Part shown: piece after piece, positions 33,221-38,839 of the stretch
Layout: every line of letters begins with the position of its first letter
How positions within the stretch are numbered: the stretch's first letter is position 1
Assembly (NCBI GenBank): GCA_026989455.1
Contig: JALSJH010000116.1
Span: forward strand, 1 to 38,839
Length of the DNA: 38,839 bases
Reading direction: 5' to 3'
Source of the DNA: Chromatiales bacterium
GTDB lineage: Bacteria; Pseudomonadota; Gammaproteobacteria; RBG-16-57-12
Program-made: the position numbers and the translations under genes
Notes under the pieces: generated by a model
Database searches by the model: none
The model's input: the letters and a program-made list of their open reading frames with translations, nothing else
Told to the model about the DNA's origin: nothing

Positions 33221-33281
33221 AGAGCCCAGTTTAACAGCCATCGTAGGGCATGCGCTATCAGTTCATCTCTCTCACAGGTTG

Positions 33282-34373
33282 TTAAAACAGCGCTAACGCC
33301 TCTTCAACCATTACACTCGCCTCATCCACCGCAATCACCCACACTTCGCTTCTCTTTTCTGGCAGGCTGATACAACGCTCGCTCGCTTCTAGCGACTCAT
33401 TGGCATTCGTCTGCAAAGCGATACCCAGCCACGCCATTCCGTTAAAGATCTTCTCTCTCACCAGCGCACTGTTTTCGCCTACCCCACCACCAATCAACAC
33501 CCCATCCACACCGCCTAACACAGCCAGGTAAGCGCCTATGTATTTGCGGACGCGATAGCAGTAAAGCTCAACGGCCAGCTGTGCATCCGGACTCTTCGAC
33601 ACCAGTAGCTCACGCATGTCGCCGCTACAACCCGACACCCCTAACAAGCCACTCTTTTCAGACAATAACTGCTCAACCGCCTGCACATCCAAACCCGCCT
33701 CACGCTGTAAAAACAGCACAACCCCCGGATCAAGATCCCCCGAACGGGTGGCCATCACCAAGCCCTCAAGCGGTGAAAAACCCATCGAGGTATCAACCAC
33801 CTGCCCATCTTTAATCGCGGTGATCGAACAACCGGAACCTAACTGTATCGAGATAACACGACCTCCCCCCGCTAATTCCGGCTTAATTTTACGCCAACGT
33901 AACCACATTGCGCGGTGGGCAATACCATGAAAACCATAGCGACGAATCCCATAACGCTGACTCAGCTGGCGTGGTAATGCATAGTGGCGCGCCACATCTG
34001 GCAGGGATTGATAAAAGCCACTATCAAACAGAGCCACCTGCACTATTTTTTCACCCAGCAGCTCACGGCAAACCCTCATCCAACGTAGTGCGACAGGATT
34101 ATGCAGGGGAGCCAGCGGAATCAGTCGTTCAATCTCTCTTTCTACCCGCGCATTGATCAGTGTCGGTGTCGCTAGCCCGGTACCACCATGCACCACACGG
34201 TGCACCACCCGCCCGATCTGAGCAATATCAACCGAAGCTAAAAACTCATTTAACCGTGAAGCATCATTGTCATCATAGTGAGCCTCAGCCAGCCTCACCC
34301 ACCCCACACCAGATGGCTCAAACAGGCTCAAACGTAACGAAGAGCTACCCGCATTTATAGTTAAAACCAACAC
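33282..34373 (-). CDS. ackA: Acetate kinase, short form
   Basis: The 363-residue ASKHA kinase has LTINAGSSSLR (Asn), HRVVHGG (Arg), LFDSGFYQSLP (Asp), YGFHGIAHRAM (His), DTSMGFSPLEGL, RSGDLDPGV (Arg) and VDEASV (Glu), so all known catalytic residues are kept. The usual DTAFHQTMP loop reads DSGFYQSLP and the protein is about 35 residues shorter than typical AckA. It interconverts acetate plus ATP with acetyl phosphate; pta is not nearby. It starts at GTG 34373 or TTG 34370; AGGAGG fits the TTG spacing slightly better. Propionate or butyrate kinase activity cannot be excluded. Confidence 0.88.
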   Translation of the reverse strand: MLVLTINAGSSSLRLSLFEPSGVGWVRLAEAHYDDNDASRLNEFLASVDIAQIGRVVHRVVHGGTGLATPTLINARVEREIERLIPLAPLHNPVALRWMRVCRELLGEKIVQVALFDSGFYQSLPDVARHYALPRQLSQRYGIRRYGFHGIAHRAMWLRWRKIKPELAGGGRVISIQLGSGCSITAIKDGQVVDTSMGFSPLEGLVMATRSGDLDPGVVLFLQREAGLDVQAVEQLLSEKSGLLGVSGCSGDMRELLVSKSPDAQLAVELYCYRVRKYIGAYLAVLGGVDGVLIGGGVGENSALVREKIFNGMAWLGIALQTNANESLEASERCISLPEKRSEVWVIAVDEASVMVEEALALF

Positions 34374-34427
34374 ACAACACCTCCTGATGCCAGATTATTA
34401 GAGGCTCCTATACCTCTTAATCCACAG

Positions 34428-34676
34428 CTAGAAAATCCAACCGACCGTTAGACTACTAACATCCACAGCACGATTACTGGCTTTGTTAGTATCACCCAAA
34501 TAGGCGTATTCAATATATAGCTGGTCATAAACAAACCCGGCTTTAAAAGCCAAGTTCATTGCATAGGATGAGGATACCGATCCCATTGAACTATCCTCAT
34601 AGCCATCGGCCTCGGTTAGCATCTCCTGATCTAACTCATTGAAAGAGACACCAGAACCGAAATAGAGACTAGTAGG
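34428..34676 (-). pseudogene. C-terminal remnant of an outer-membrane beta-barrel protein
   Basis: The open frame shows TSLYFGSGVSFNEL, then SSYAMNLAFKAGFVYDQLY and IEYAYLGDTNK, ending LTVGWIF with a terminal aromatic, as in the last strands of small OmpA-like or porin-family barrels. The frame reaches a stop a few codons upstream and the N-terminal two thirds, including the signal peptide, are missing. A MITE-like repeat starts about 27 nt upstream of the remnant. The gene therefore looks cut by rearrangement and not functional. Confidence 0.65.
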
Positions 34677-34703
34677 ACTCCTTAATTATAATTGGTATCC
34701 GTT

Positions 34704-34865
34704 AGAGAATCTCTGATTAAGTCTGGATGAATTTAGGCTGAGAAGAAATTGTTCTCATTGGTTTCGAAATGCGCAGTAATAGTCGCTCTATTGGTGCGAT
34801 TTTCGAGATAAATGAGGGCAATTTCAGCCAGCGTAAAACATTCATTACTTGATCAGAGCTTTCTT
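34704..34865. repeat. MITE-like repeat, copy 2 (inverted relative to copy 1)
   Basis: The 162-bp unit, read on the minus strand, follows 8680-8847 almost throughout with scattered substitutions. Shared blocks include CTGGCTGAAAT, CCCTCATTTATC, TGCGCATTTCG and CATCCAGACTTAATCAGAG. Terminal inverted repeats are CTCTGATTAAGT (left) and ACTTGATCAGAG (right). It sits between two gene remnants. Confidence 0.85.
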
Positions 34866-34887
34866 ATCATTCATGAGTTATCCCCGT

Positions 34888-35919
34888 TTATCGGGTCGCA
34901 ATAAGAAGCAGATAAGCAAGGCTGGAAACCGCCATTACCGTGATACCTATTTTGCTCCAGATAGCCATCAGCTTGCTGGGTCTCTCTTCTTTTTGAATGG
35001 TCTCCCCCTGCCCTTTCCAGATAAAATAGCTCTCTTCCAATGTGCGTGGGTAAGCATCCAGACAGGTCAAGGTGGTACTGAACATCGTCGCCAGCGCCGC
35101 AATGCCGATCAGTGGATAAGCCCAATCCCCCAATGAATGGGTATACATATCGATCAACTGACCGGCAAAAACAGCCCCCTTTTCAGAAGGCGCTTCGCCG
35201 CTGTCAAACATCACCATCGCACCCAACGCAAGAAAGGCCATTGCCAGCAGTGCAGTACCAAAAAATCCAACTTTGAAATCGAGCATCGCTTTTGGCAACG
35301 AGAGCCGCTGACCATTTTTTCGATTATTCTCTTCCGACCAGACCGAATGCCAAACGCTGACATCCATCGGTGCAGGCATCCAACCAACCAAGAAAGGAGG
35401 CGAGAAAAATAATATCGGCATGTTCATAAAGGCTAAAGAGTGGAGAAACCGCAGCCTCACTGCCCTCCTGACTGGCAAGCAGCACCATGATCAGTACAGT
35501 AACCGTCGTCAGCGTAAGAATAATGATGATCGCTTTCATCATCTTATCCAGCACGCTGTACTGGCCAACATATAAAATAGCCGCCGCTGCGATCAGCACC
35601 AATATTGCCGGAATATGAGGCATATATTCTGCGGGCAAACTGAGACCAAAAAAGTGAATCGCAATGGAGCTGGTCACAATCGTAACCGCCGCCTGAATCA
35701 AACACATGGAGAGCACGGTCATGGCGATATAAATCCCCAGCGCCCATTTTCCCAAGGCATGATAGCCATGCAAAATATTACGCCCCGTCAGCGCAGTGTA
35801 TTGAGGGCCAAATTTATAGAACGGATATTTGATCAGATGAATCAAGGGGATCAGCAGCAAAAACAGAAACTCGTAACTCGCCCCGGCTTTAGTCGACATC
35901 ACCAAATGCGAAACTGCTG
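34888..35919 (-). pseudogene. NRAMP-family divalent metal transporter, frameshifted and 5'-truncated
   Basis: Two frames of one gene are visible. Residues from AVSHLVMSTKAGASYEF, then KYPFYKFGPQYTALTGRN, run to FLASFLGW in one frame (about 35919-35385). The rest, starting MPAPMDVSVWHSVWSEEN and ending SSLAYLLLIATR, is in another frame (about 35380-34888). The break falls in CCAACCAACCA (35380-35390), where one extra CCAA unit explains the shift. Upstream of AVSHLV the NRAMP sequence stops and an unrelated symporter remnant begins on the other strand, so the start and first helix part are lost. Intact members import Mn2+ or Fe2+ with protons. Confidence 0.85.
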
Positions 35920-36471
35920 GCTTTGGTGAGACAATTGATCACTGGTTTGGCCTATTAGTCGGCTATATTGCGGCAGTCTCATTTTTTGATCTGCTATTTT
36001 TTATGGATGATTACGAGCTTCCGTTTGCTGTTGCATGGCTCATTGTGGGTGCAGTTTTTTTCACACTGCGCATGGGTTTCATCAATGTAAGGGCCTTTAC
36101 TCACGCCATTCGCATTGACCAGTGCGGCTTTTGGAAGTGCCATTTCATGGTTCCCTATCATACTGACAATATGTGTCACACTGTTTGCGTTTAGCACCAT
36201 GATCGCCTGGTCTTTTTATGGTGAACGCTGTTGGTCTTACTTGTTTGGTGATCAATCCTCCATCATCTATAAACTGCTGTTTTTACTGTTTGTTTTATTG
36301 GGTTCCATCACCAGTGCACCCAACGTTTTAAACTTCAGTGATTTAATGATTTTACTCATGGCAATCCCTAACCTGATTGGCCTCTACTTTCTGCATGGCA
36401 AGGTGAAAATAGCACTGAAAACTTATATGAAAAAACTAAAAGAGGGAGAGTTTGAGAGAGAGCGCCAGTAG
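35920..36471 (+). pseudogene. Sodium:alanine symporter (AGCS family), internally deleted
   Basis: An N-terminal piece (GFGETIDHWFGLLVGYIAAV, then VAWLIVGAVFFTLRMGFINV, to about 36105) is followed after a frame change by the C-terminal piece (TSAAFGSAISWFPIILTI, MIAWSFYGERCWSYLFG, ending KLKEGEFERERQ). Intact AGCS proteins have about 450-500 residues, so roughly 280 central residues are gone. No ATG or Shine-Dalgarno precedes the first piece. It abuts the NRAMP remnant head to head at about 35917-35925, which suggests that one deletion removed both 5' ends. Confidence 0.82.
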
Positions 36472-36539
36472 CGCTGGCAAGAGGCTACCACGGCTACTTT
36501 TGATCCCTCTTCGTTCCATTACAACGGTCAAACTCAATC

Positions 36540-36559
36540 AAGGAAACTCTAATCAAGGA
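36540..36559. repeat. Solitary end resembling the MITE terminal repeat
   Basis: AAGGAAACTCTAATCAAGG matches the MITE left end AAGGAAGCTCTGATCAAGT at 16 of 19 positions. No second end is found nearby. It overlaps the Shine-Dalgarno of the small ORF at 36571. Confidence 0.4.
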
Positions 36560-36570
36560 GCTACGTTCAA

Positions 36571-36720
36571 ATGACAAAGAAAATGAAAGATGTCGTGACC
36601 ATGCCCCTGGGGTATCTGATACTTTTTGTAGTGTGTACCGTGGTTCTTCCGTGGGTAATTTATCTTATGTGGAAACTGGGGCTGATTTTGATCGGGATCA
36701 TATCAAAACTGCTGGGTTAG
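36571..36720 (+). CDS. Predicted 49-residue small membrane protein
   Basis: I do not recognise this protein. ATG 36571 has AAGGAG 10 nt upstream. The product starts with a charged segment (MTKKMKDVVTMPLG), then has a hydrophobic helix (YLILFVVCTVVLPWVIYLMW, about residues 15-34), a Lys, and a second hydrophobic stretch (LGLILIGIISKLLG) to the end. It lies 99 nt after the symporter remnant in the same direction, so it may once have been its small companion subunit. The Shine-Dalgarno falls in a sequence resembling a MITE end. No terminator is clear after it. Confidence 0.6.
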   Translation: MTKKMKDVVTMPLGYLILFVVCTVVLPWVIYLMWKLGLILIGIISKLLG

Positions 36721-36952
36721 CTGCGTAAGCGGTAACTACTCAGTGTGTTTATATTTTTCGAGGGCGTTCAATCTCTCCCGGAAAATTCCTAGAGTCTTCC
36801 TAGGGTCAGGTCTTGCAATCCAACATTTCACCTGTATGACTAGCTTTGCTATCTCGAACCCTTGGCTACTCGATCAGGCGATACTACCCCTTGACTCAAT
36901 CCAAAAATGAAACCACAATGAAACCATATTGGTTTTTATGGAGATCCGCCTT
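36721..36952. other. Intergenic stretch with repeat and toxin-antitoxin promoter region
   Basis: The stretch holds the first 54-bp direct repeat (36804-36857), followed by a short block ACCCTTGGCTAC resembling the intron 3' remnant at 37789. After that comes the upstream region of the antitoxin gene. No ORF is visible. Confidence 0.5.
36804..36857 (+). repeat. 54-bp direct repeat, copy 1 (left of VapBC-like module)
   Basis: It begins GGTCAGGTCTTGCAATC and ends GACTAGCTTTGCTATCTCGA. It matches 37596-37649 at 51 of 54 positions in the same orientation. Similar GGTCAGGTCTTGCAAT sequences are known to me next to RAYT/IS200-type transposases, which is a recollection, not a search result. Confidence 0.85.
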
Positions 36953-37195
36953 ATGCCCGCCCTTACCATTAAAAATATACCAGATGATCTTTACTCTCGC
37001 TTAAAAGAAGCGGCTAAAGCCCACCACAGGAGTATGAATAGTGAAATACTTTATTGTGTTGAACGTACACTTTTCCCCCATAAAATTGATATTTCTGAAC
37101 ATATTTCTATGGCTAAAAAATTAAGAGCTAAAACTGCTAGCCACCCTCTAACCGATGATGCGTTAGATGCAGCCAAGAACGAAGGCCGACCATGA
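36953..37195 (+). CDS. Ribbon-helix-helix antitoxin (FitA/VapB type)
   Basis: The product is 80 residues. The N-terminal ribbon-helix-helix domain reads LTIKNIPDDLYSRLKEAAKA, then HHRSMNSEILYCVERTL, followed by a flexible C-terminal tail for toxin binding. ATG 36953 has GGAG 9 nt upstream. An upstream in-frame start exists at 36929, but the family starts at PALTIKNIP. The gene overlaps the PIN toxin by 4 nt (ATGA), the usual arrangement, and should repress its own operon. Confidence 0.9.
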   Translation: MPALTIKNIPDDLYSRLKEAAKAHHRSMNSEILYCVERTLFPHKIDISEHISMAKKLRAKTASHPLTDDALDAAKNEGRP

Positions 37196-37593
37196 TTGTC
37201 GTTGATACCAACATCATCTCTTATTTCTACATTTCTGGGGAGCGCTCCAACCAAGCAGAACAGCTATTAATCGCCGATCCTCATTGGAATGCACCCACCC
37301 TATGGCGTAGCGAATTCAGAAATGTTTTGAGTCAGTATTTGCGAAAAGAAATTCTGACTTTTGATGAAATCCTGCTCATCATTCAACAAGCCGAAAAACT
37401 GTTAACAGATAATGAATTCGAAATTCCTTCAGCTCAGATCATGCAGCTTGTAAACTCGAGTAATTGCTCTGCTTATGATTGTGAATTTGTTGCTCTGGCT
37501 CAATATTTAAATGTACCTTTAATCACCGCAGATAAAAAAATTCTTAGAGAATTCCCTAATATCGCCAAATCTCTCGATGCGTATTTCGCCTAG
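37192..37593 (+). CDS. PIN-domain toxin (VapC/FitB type)
   Basis: The 133-residue PIN ribonuclease has four acidic site residues: Asp5 (VVDTNIIS), Glu41 (WRSEFRNVL), Asp96 (SAYDCEFVALA) and Asp114 (TADKKIL). VapC toxins cleave tRNA or rRNA and are neutralised by the cognate antitoxin. The start overlaps the antitoxin stop by 4 nt. The module is intact and bracketed by 54-bp direct repeats, the second starting 3 nt after this gene, so it may have moved as a unit. The RNA target cannot be inferred. Confidence 0.92.
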   Translation: MIVVDTNIISYFYISGERSNQAEQLLIADPHWNAPTLWRSEFRNVLSQYLRKEILTFDEILLIIQQAEKLLTDNEFEIPSAQIMQLVNSSNCSAYDCEFVALAQYLNVPLITADKKILREFPNIAKSLDAYFA

Positions 37594-37595
37594 GC

Positions 37596-37705
37596 GGTCA
37601 GGTCTTGCAATCCAACATTTCATCTGCATGACTAGCTTTGCTATCCCGATCACAACTACTTAATGAGTAGGCCATCCACTGGGTGTATGATTGCAAGACC
37701 TGACC
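37596..37705. repeat. 54-bp direct repeat copy 2 within a 110-bp unit with 17-bp inverted ends
   Basis: GGTCAGGTCTTGCAATC at 37596-37612 and its exact complement at 37689-37705 bound this unit. The first 54 bases repeat those at 36804. The unit can form a stem with a 76-nt loop and resembles REP/REPIN or MITE elements. Confidence 0.8.
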
Positions 37706-37726
37706 CCATCATTTAGCTTCACCATG

Positions 37727-37812
37727 CTAAGTGAAACGCCCTGTGCGGAGCCGCACGCAGGGTGTTGGGGGGACTGAGGGCTAGAGACCCTTGGCTACCC
37801 GATTAGCTGCCT
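37727..37812 (+). mobile_element. Probable 3' remnant of a group II intron
   Basis: A hairpin CCCTGTGCGG/CCGCACGCAGGG is followed by G-rich sequence, GGGCTAGAGACCC and TTGGCTACCCGATTAG. I recall near-identical sequence downstream of bacterial group II intron reverse transcriptases. No reverse transcriptase lies in the window, so this would be a remnant. A shorter relative of its last bases (ACCCTTGGCTACTCGATCAG) follows direct repeat copy 1 at 36858. Confidence 0.4.
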
Positions 37813-38227
37813 AATTCTCGTACGGATGGATAAGATTTACTTGAGGGAAATAGGTTTTATACTTTGCCATATCCCTAGTAACCAGCCAAAATTGCGATAC
37901 CGACGCATGAGCACCAATAAAAAAATCCGGCAAGGGTGATGTTTTCGTACCCTTGTTTTTTCTGTATTTAAAATACGCTTTGCCAGTTAAAAACAGAGCC
38001 TCTCTCGGCAATTCCAGCACTTTAATACCCAAGGCATCAATAGCACTTTCAACTTCTTCAACTCTATCGAAGCCGATGGATACTTCCGTATATACGATTG
38101 AATTGATATACAGAGTATTTGTCTGGCTATATTTTTCTAGCGTGACCTCTGACCAGTCAGCCCAATTTTCATCATCAGTGAAAAGGTCCAGCAACACGCA
38201 AGAATCAACTAAAATACCATTCATCAT
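37811..38227 (-). CDS. PIN-domain toxin (VapC type), partner of AbrB-like antitoxin
   Basis: The product is 138 residues with PIN motifs Asp8 (ILVDSCVLLD), Glu48 (VYTEVSIGF), Asp101 (SPLPDFFIGAHA) and Asp119 (LVTRDMAKY). The sequence differs clearly from the other PIN toxin at 37192, so the two modules are not recent duplicates. The start codons ATG 38227 and 38224 overlap the TGA of the antitoxin, implying coupling. It probably acts as a site-specific RNase held inactive by the antitoxin. Confidence 0.9.
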   Translation of the reverse strand: MMNGILVDSCVLLDLFTDDENWADWSEVTLEKYSQTNTLYINSIVYTEVSIGFDRVEEVESAIDALGIKVLELPREALFLTGKAYFKYRKNKGTKTSPLPDFFIGAHASVSQFWLVTRDMAKYKTYFPQVNLIHPYEN

Positions 38228-38445
38228 GAATCCCTTGTCAGACTCATAATTTCATCCGTGGACATCTTCAATGAGGCGATTCCCCGGAGCTTCCTAAATT
38301 TACCGGCCGCGTTAGGTTCGTTAGTTTTTACGATATAAAACCGGCCACTATCTTCGACAAAATCAACTTCTGTTTCAGGAGATATACCTAAAGCCTCTCT
38401 CACTCCTCTAGGAATTGTGACCTGCCCCTTCGTTGTAACTCGCAT
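38224..38445 (-). CDS. AbrB/SpoVT-type antitoxin
   Basis: The product is 73 residues. The N-terminal swapped-hairpin DNA-binding domain is MRVTTKGQVTIPRGVREALG, then DFVEDSGRFYIVKTN. The C-terminal tail (RGIASLKMSTDEIMSLTRD) should bind the toxin. ATG 38445 has AGAGG 8 nt upstream; a GTG at 38454 overlaps that site. The promoter and an overlapping inverted repeat lie directly upstream (38467-38503), consistent with self-repression. Confidence 0.9.
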   Translation of the reverse strand: MRVTTKGQVTIPRGVREALGISPETEVDFVEDSGRFYIVKTNEPNAAGKFRKLRGIASLKMSTDEIMSLTRDS

Positions 38446-38466
38446 AATCAGCACCTCTCAATAAAT

Positions 38467-38503
38467 GTAATACCAGCATAGTATTACCCTTGGGGTTTTG
38501 CAA
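38467..38503 (-). promoter_or_regulatory. Promoter and operator of the AbrB-VapC module
   Basis: On the minus strand TTGCAA (38503-38498), a 17-nt spacer and TATGCT (38480-38475) form a promoter. The inverted repeat GTAATAC/GTATTAC with a 7-nt spacer (38467-38487) covers the -10 region, as expected for an antitoxin-bound operator. Confidence 0.7.
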
Positions 38504-38532
38504 GTTTTTGGGCAATACCGAAAATCCCATGG

Positions 38533-38839
38533 GCAGCTAGACATAATGATTCCCCCTTCCCTGCAAAGGTGCCGACCACGCACATCGCTAAGGGGGCCAA
38601 CGAAGTCTGGACTTGGGATATCAGCTACCTGCCGACGTTTGTACGAGGGCTGTTTTACTACCTCTACTTGGTAGTGGACATCTATAGTCGAAAGATCGTC
38701 GGCTGGGAGGTCCATGAGAGCGAGACAGGTGAACTTGCAGCGGAGCTGATGCAGCGCGCCGTATTGTCGGAACACTGCTTTAAAGAGCCTCTCGTACTGC
38801 ACTCGGATAATGGCGCACCGATGAAAAGCTACACGTTGC
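38533..38839 (+). mobile_element. IS3-family transposase (OrfB, integrase core), 5'-truncated and cut by window edge
   Basis: The frame reads AARHNDSPFPAKVPTTHIAK, then WTWDISYLPTFVRGLFYY, LYLVVDIYSRKIVGWEVHE and LHSDNGAPMKSYTL, to the window end. These are the first (D in TWDIS) and second (D in HSDNG) residues of the rve DDE core. The upstream helix-turn-helix OrfA and the N-terminal half of OrfB are missing, replaced by the toxin-antitoxin promoter region, so the left end is truncated. The third catalytic residue (Glu) would lie beyond the window. Confidence 0.88.

Noticed and set aside
37953-38249. Plus-strand ORF opposite the second PIN toxin
   Set aside because: Antisense shadow of a gene with all four PIN acidic residues.
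38458-38802. Minus-strand ORF of 114 codons at the window end
   Set aside because: The opposite strand has clear IS3 integrase-core motifs; this frame is its shadow and also crosses the antitoxin promoter.

Overview
The window reads as a chromosomal segment of a gammaproteobacterium. The main evidence is the order thrS-infC-rpmI-rplT-pheS-pheT-ihfA-merR followed by tRNA-Pro(GGG), a parE close to the E. coli type, an xseB-ispA-dxs isoprenoid operon, a YheS-type ABC-F protein, and ppx with ppk1. A TonB-dependent receptor, TolC, ThiC under a TPP riboswitch and large PAS hybrid kinases suit a free-living or host-associated aquatic bacterium. The genus cannot be fixed from the sequence alone.

Layout. 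(1) 1-4234, plus strand: the C-terminal end of a TonB-dependent receptor, a periplasmic ABC_sub_bind protein, and a BarA/TorS-like hybrid histidine kinase that starts 1 nt after it. (2) 4235-12256, minus strand: tRNA-Pro, a 137-bp palindromic repeat, and the translation cluster (merR-like, ihfA, pheT, pheS, rplT, rpmI, infC, thrS). infC probably starts at a non-canonical ATC codon. (3) 12343-18833, minus strand: a 1338-residue multi-PAS hybrid kinase with a single-domain response regulator, then parE. (4) 18930-22079, plus strand: xseB, ispA and dxs. A previously unlisted 35-residue membrane-protein gene follows on the minus strand with its own Shine-Dalgarno and terminator. (5) 22603-34373: thiC with its TPP riboswitch, a PCMT-like methyltransferase, TolC, an M15 peptidase, a 169-bp nested palindromic element, then ppx and ppk1 facing each other, yheS, and an acetate kinase.

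(6) 34400-38839 is a decayed accessory region. It holds an outer-membrane-protein remnant, a MITE-like repeat also found between rplT and pheS, a frameshifted and 5'-truncated NRAMP transporter joined head to head with an internally deleted Na+/alanine symporter, and a 49-residue membrane protein. After these come two different VapC-type toxin-antitoxin modules, a pair of 54-bp direct repeats around the first module, a probable group II intron 3' remnant, and an IS3-family transposase fragment cut by the window edge.

How the genes work together: most of the window is housekeeping (translation, topology, isoprenoid, thiamine and polyphosphate metabolism). The two kinase loci are the main signalling content. 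The right end shows repeated insertion, deletion and gene loss. No complete new defence or biosynthetic system is visible. The most novel items are the two tiny membrane proteins, the nested palindromic element, the MITE family and the repeat-flanked toxin-antitoxin unit.
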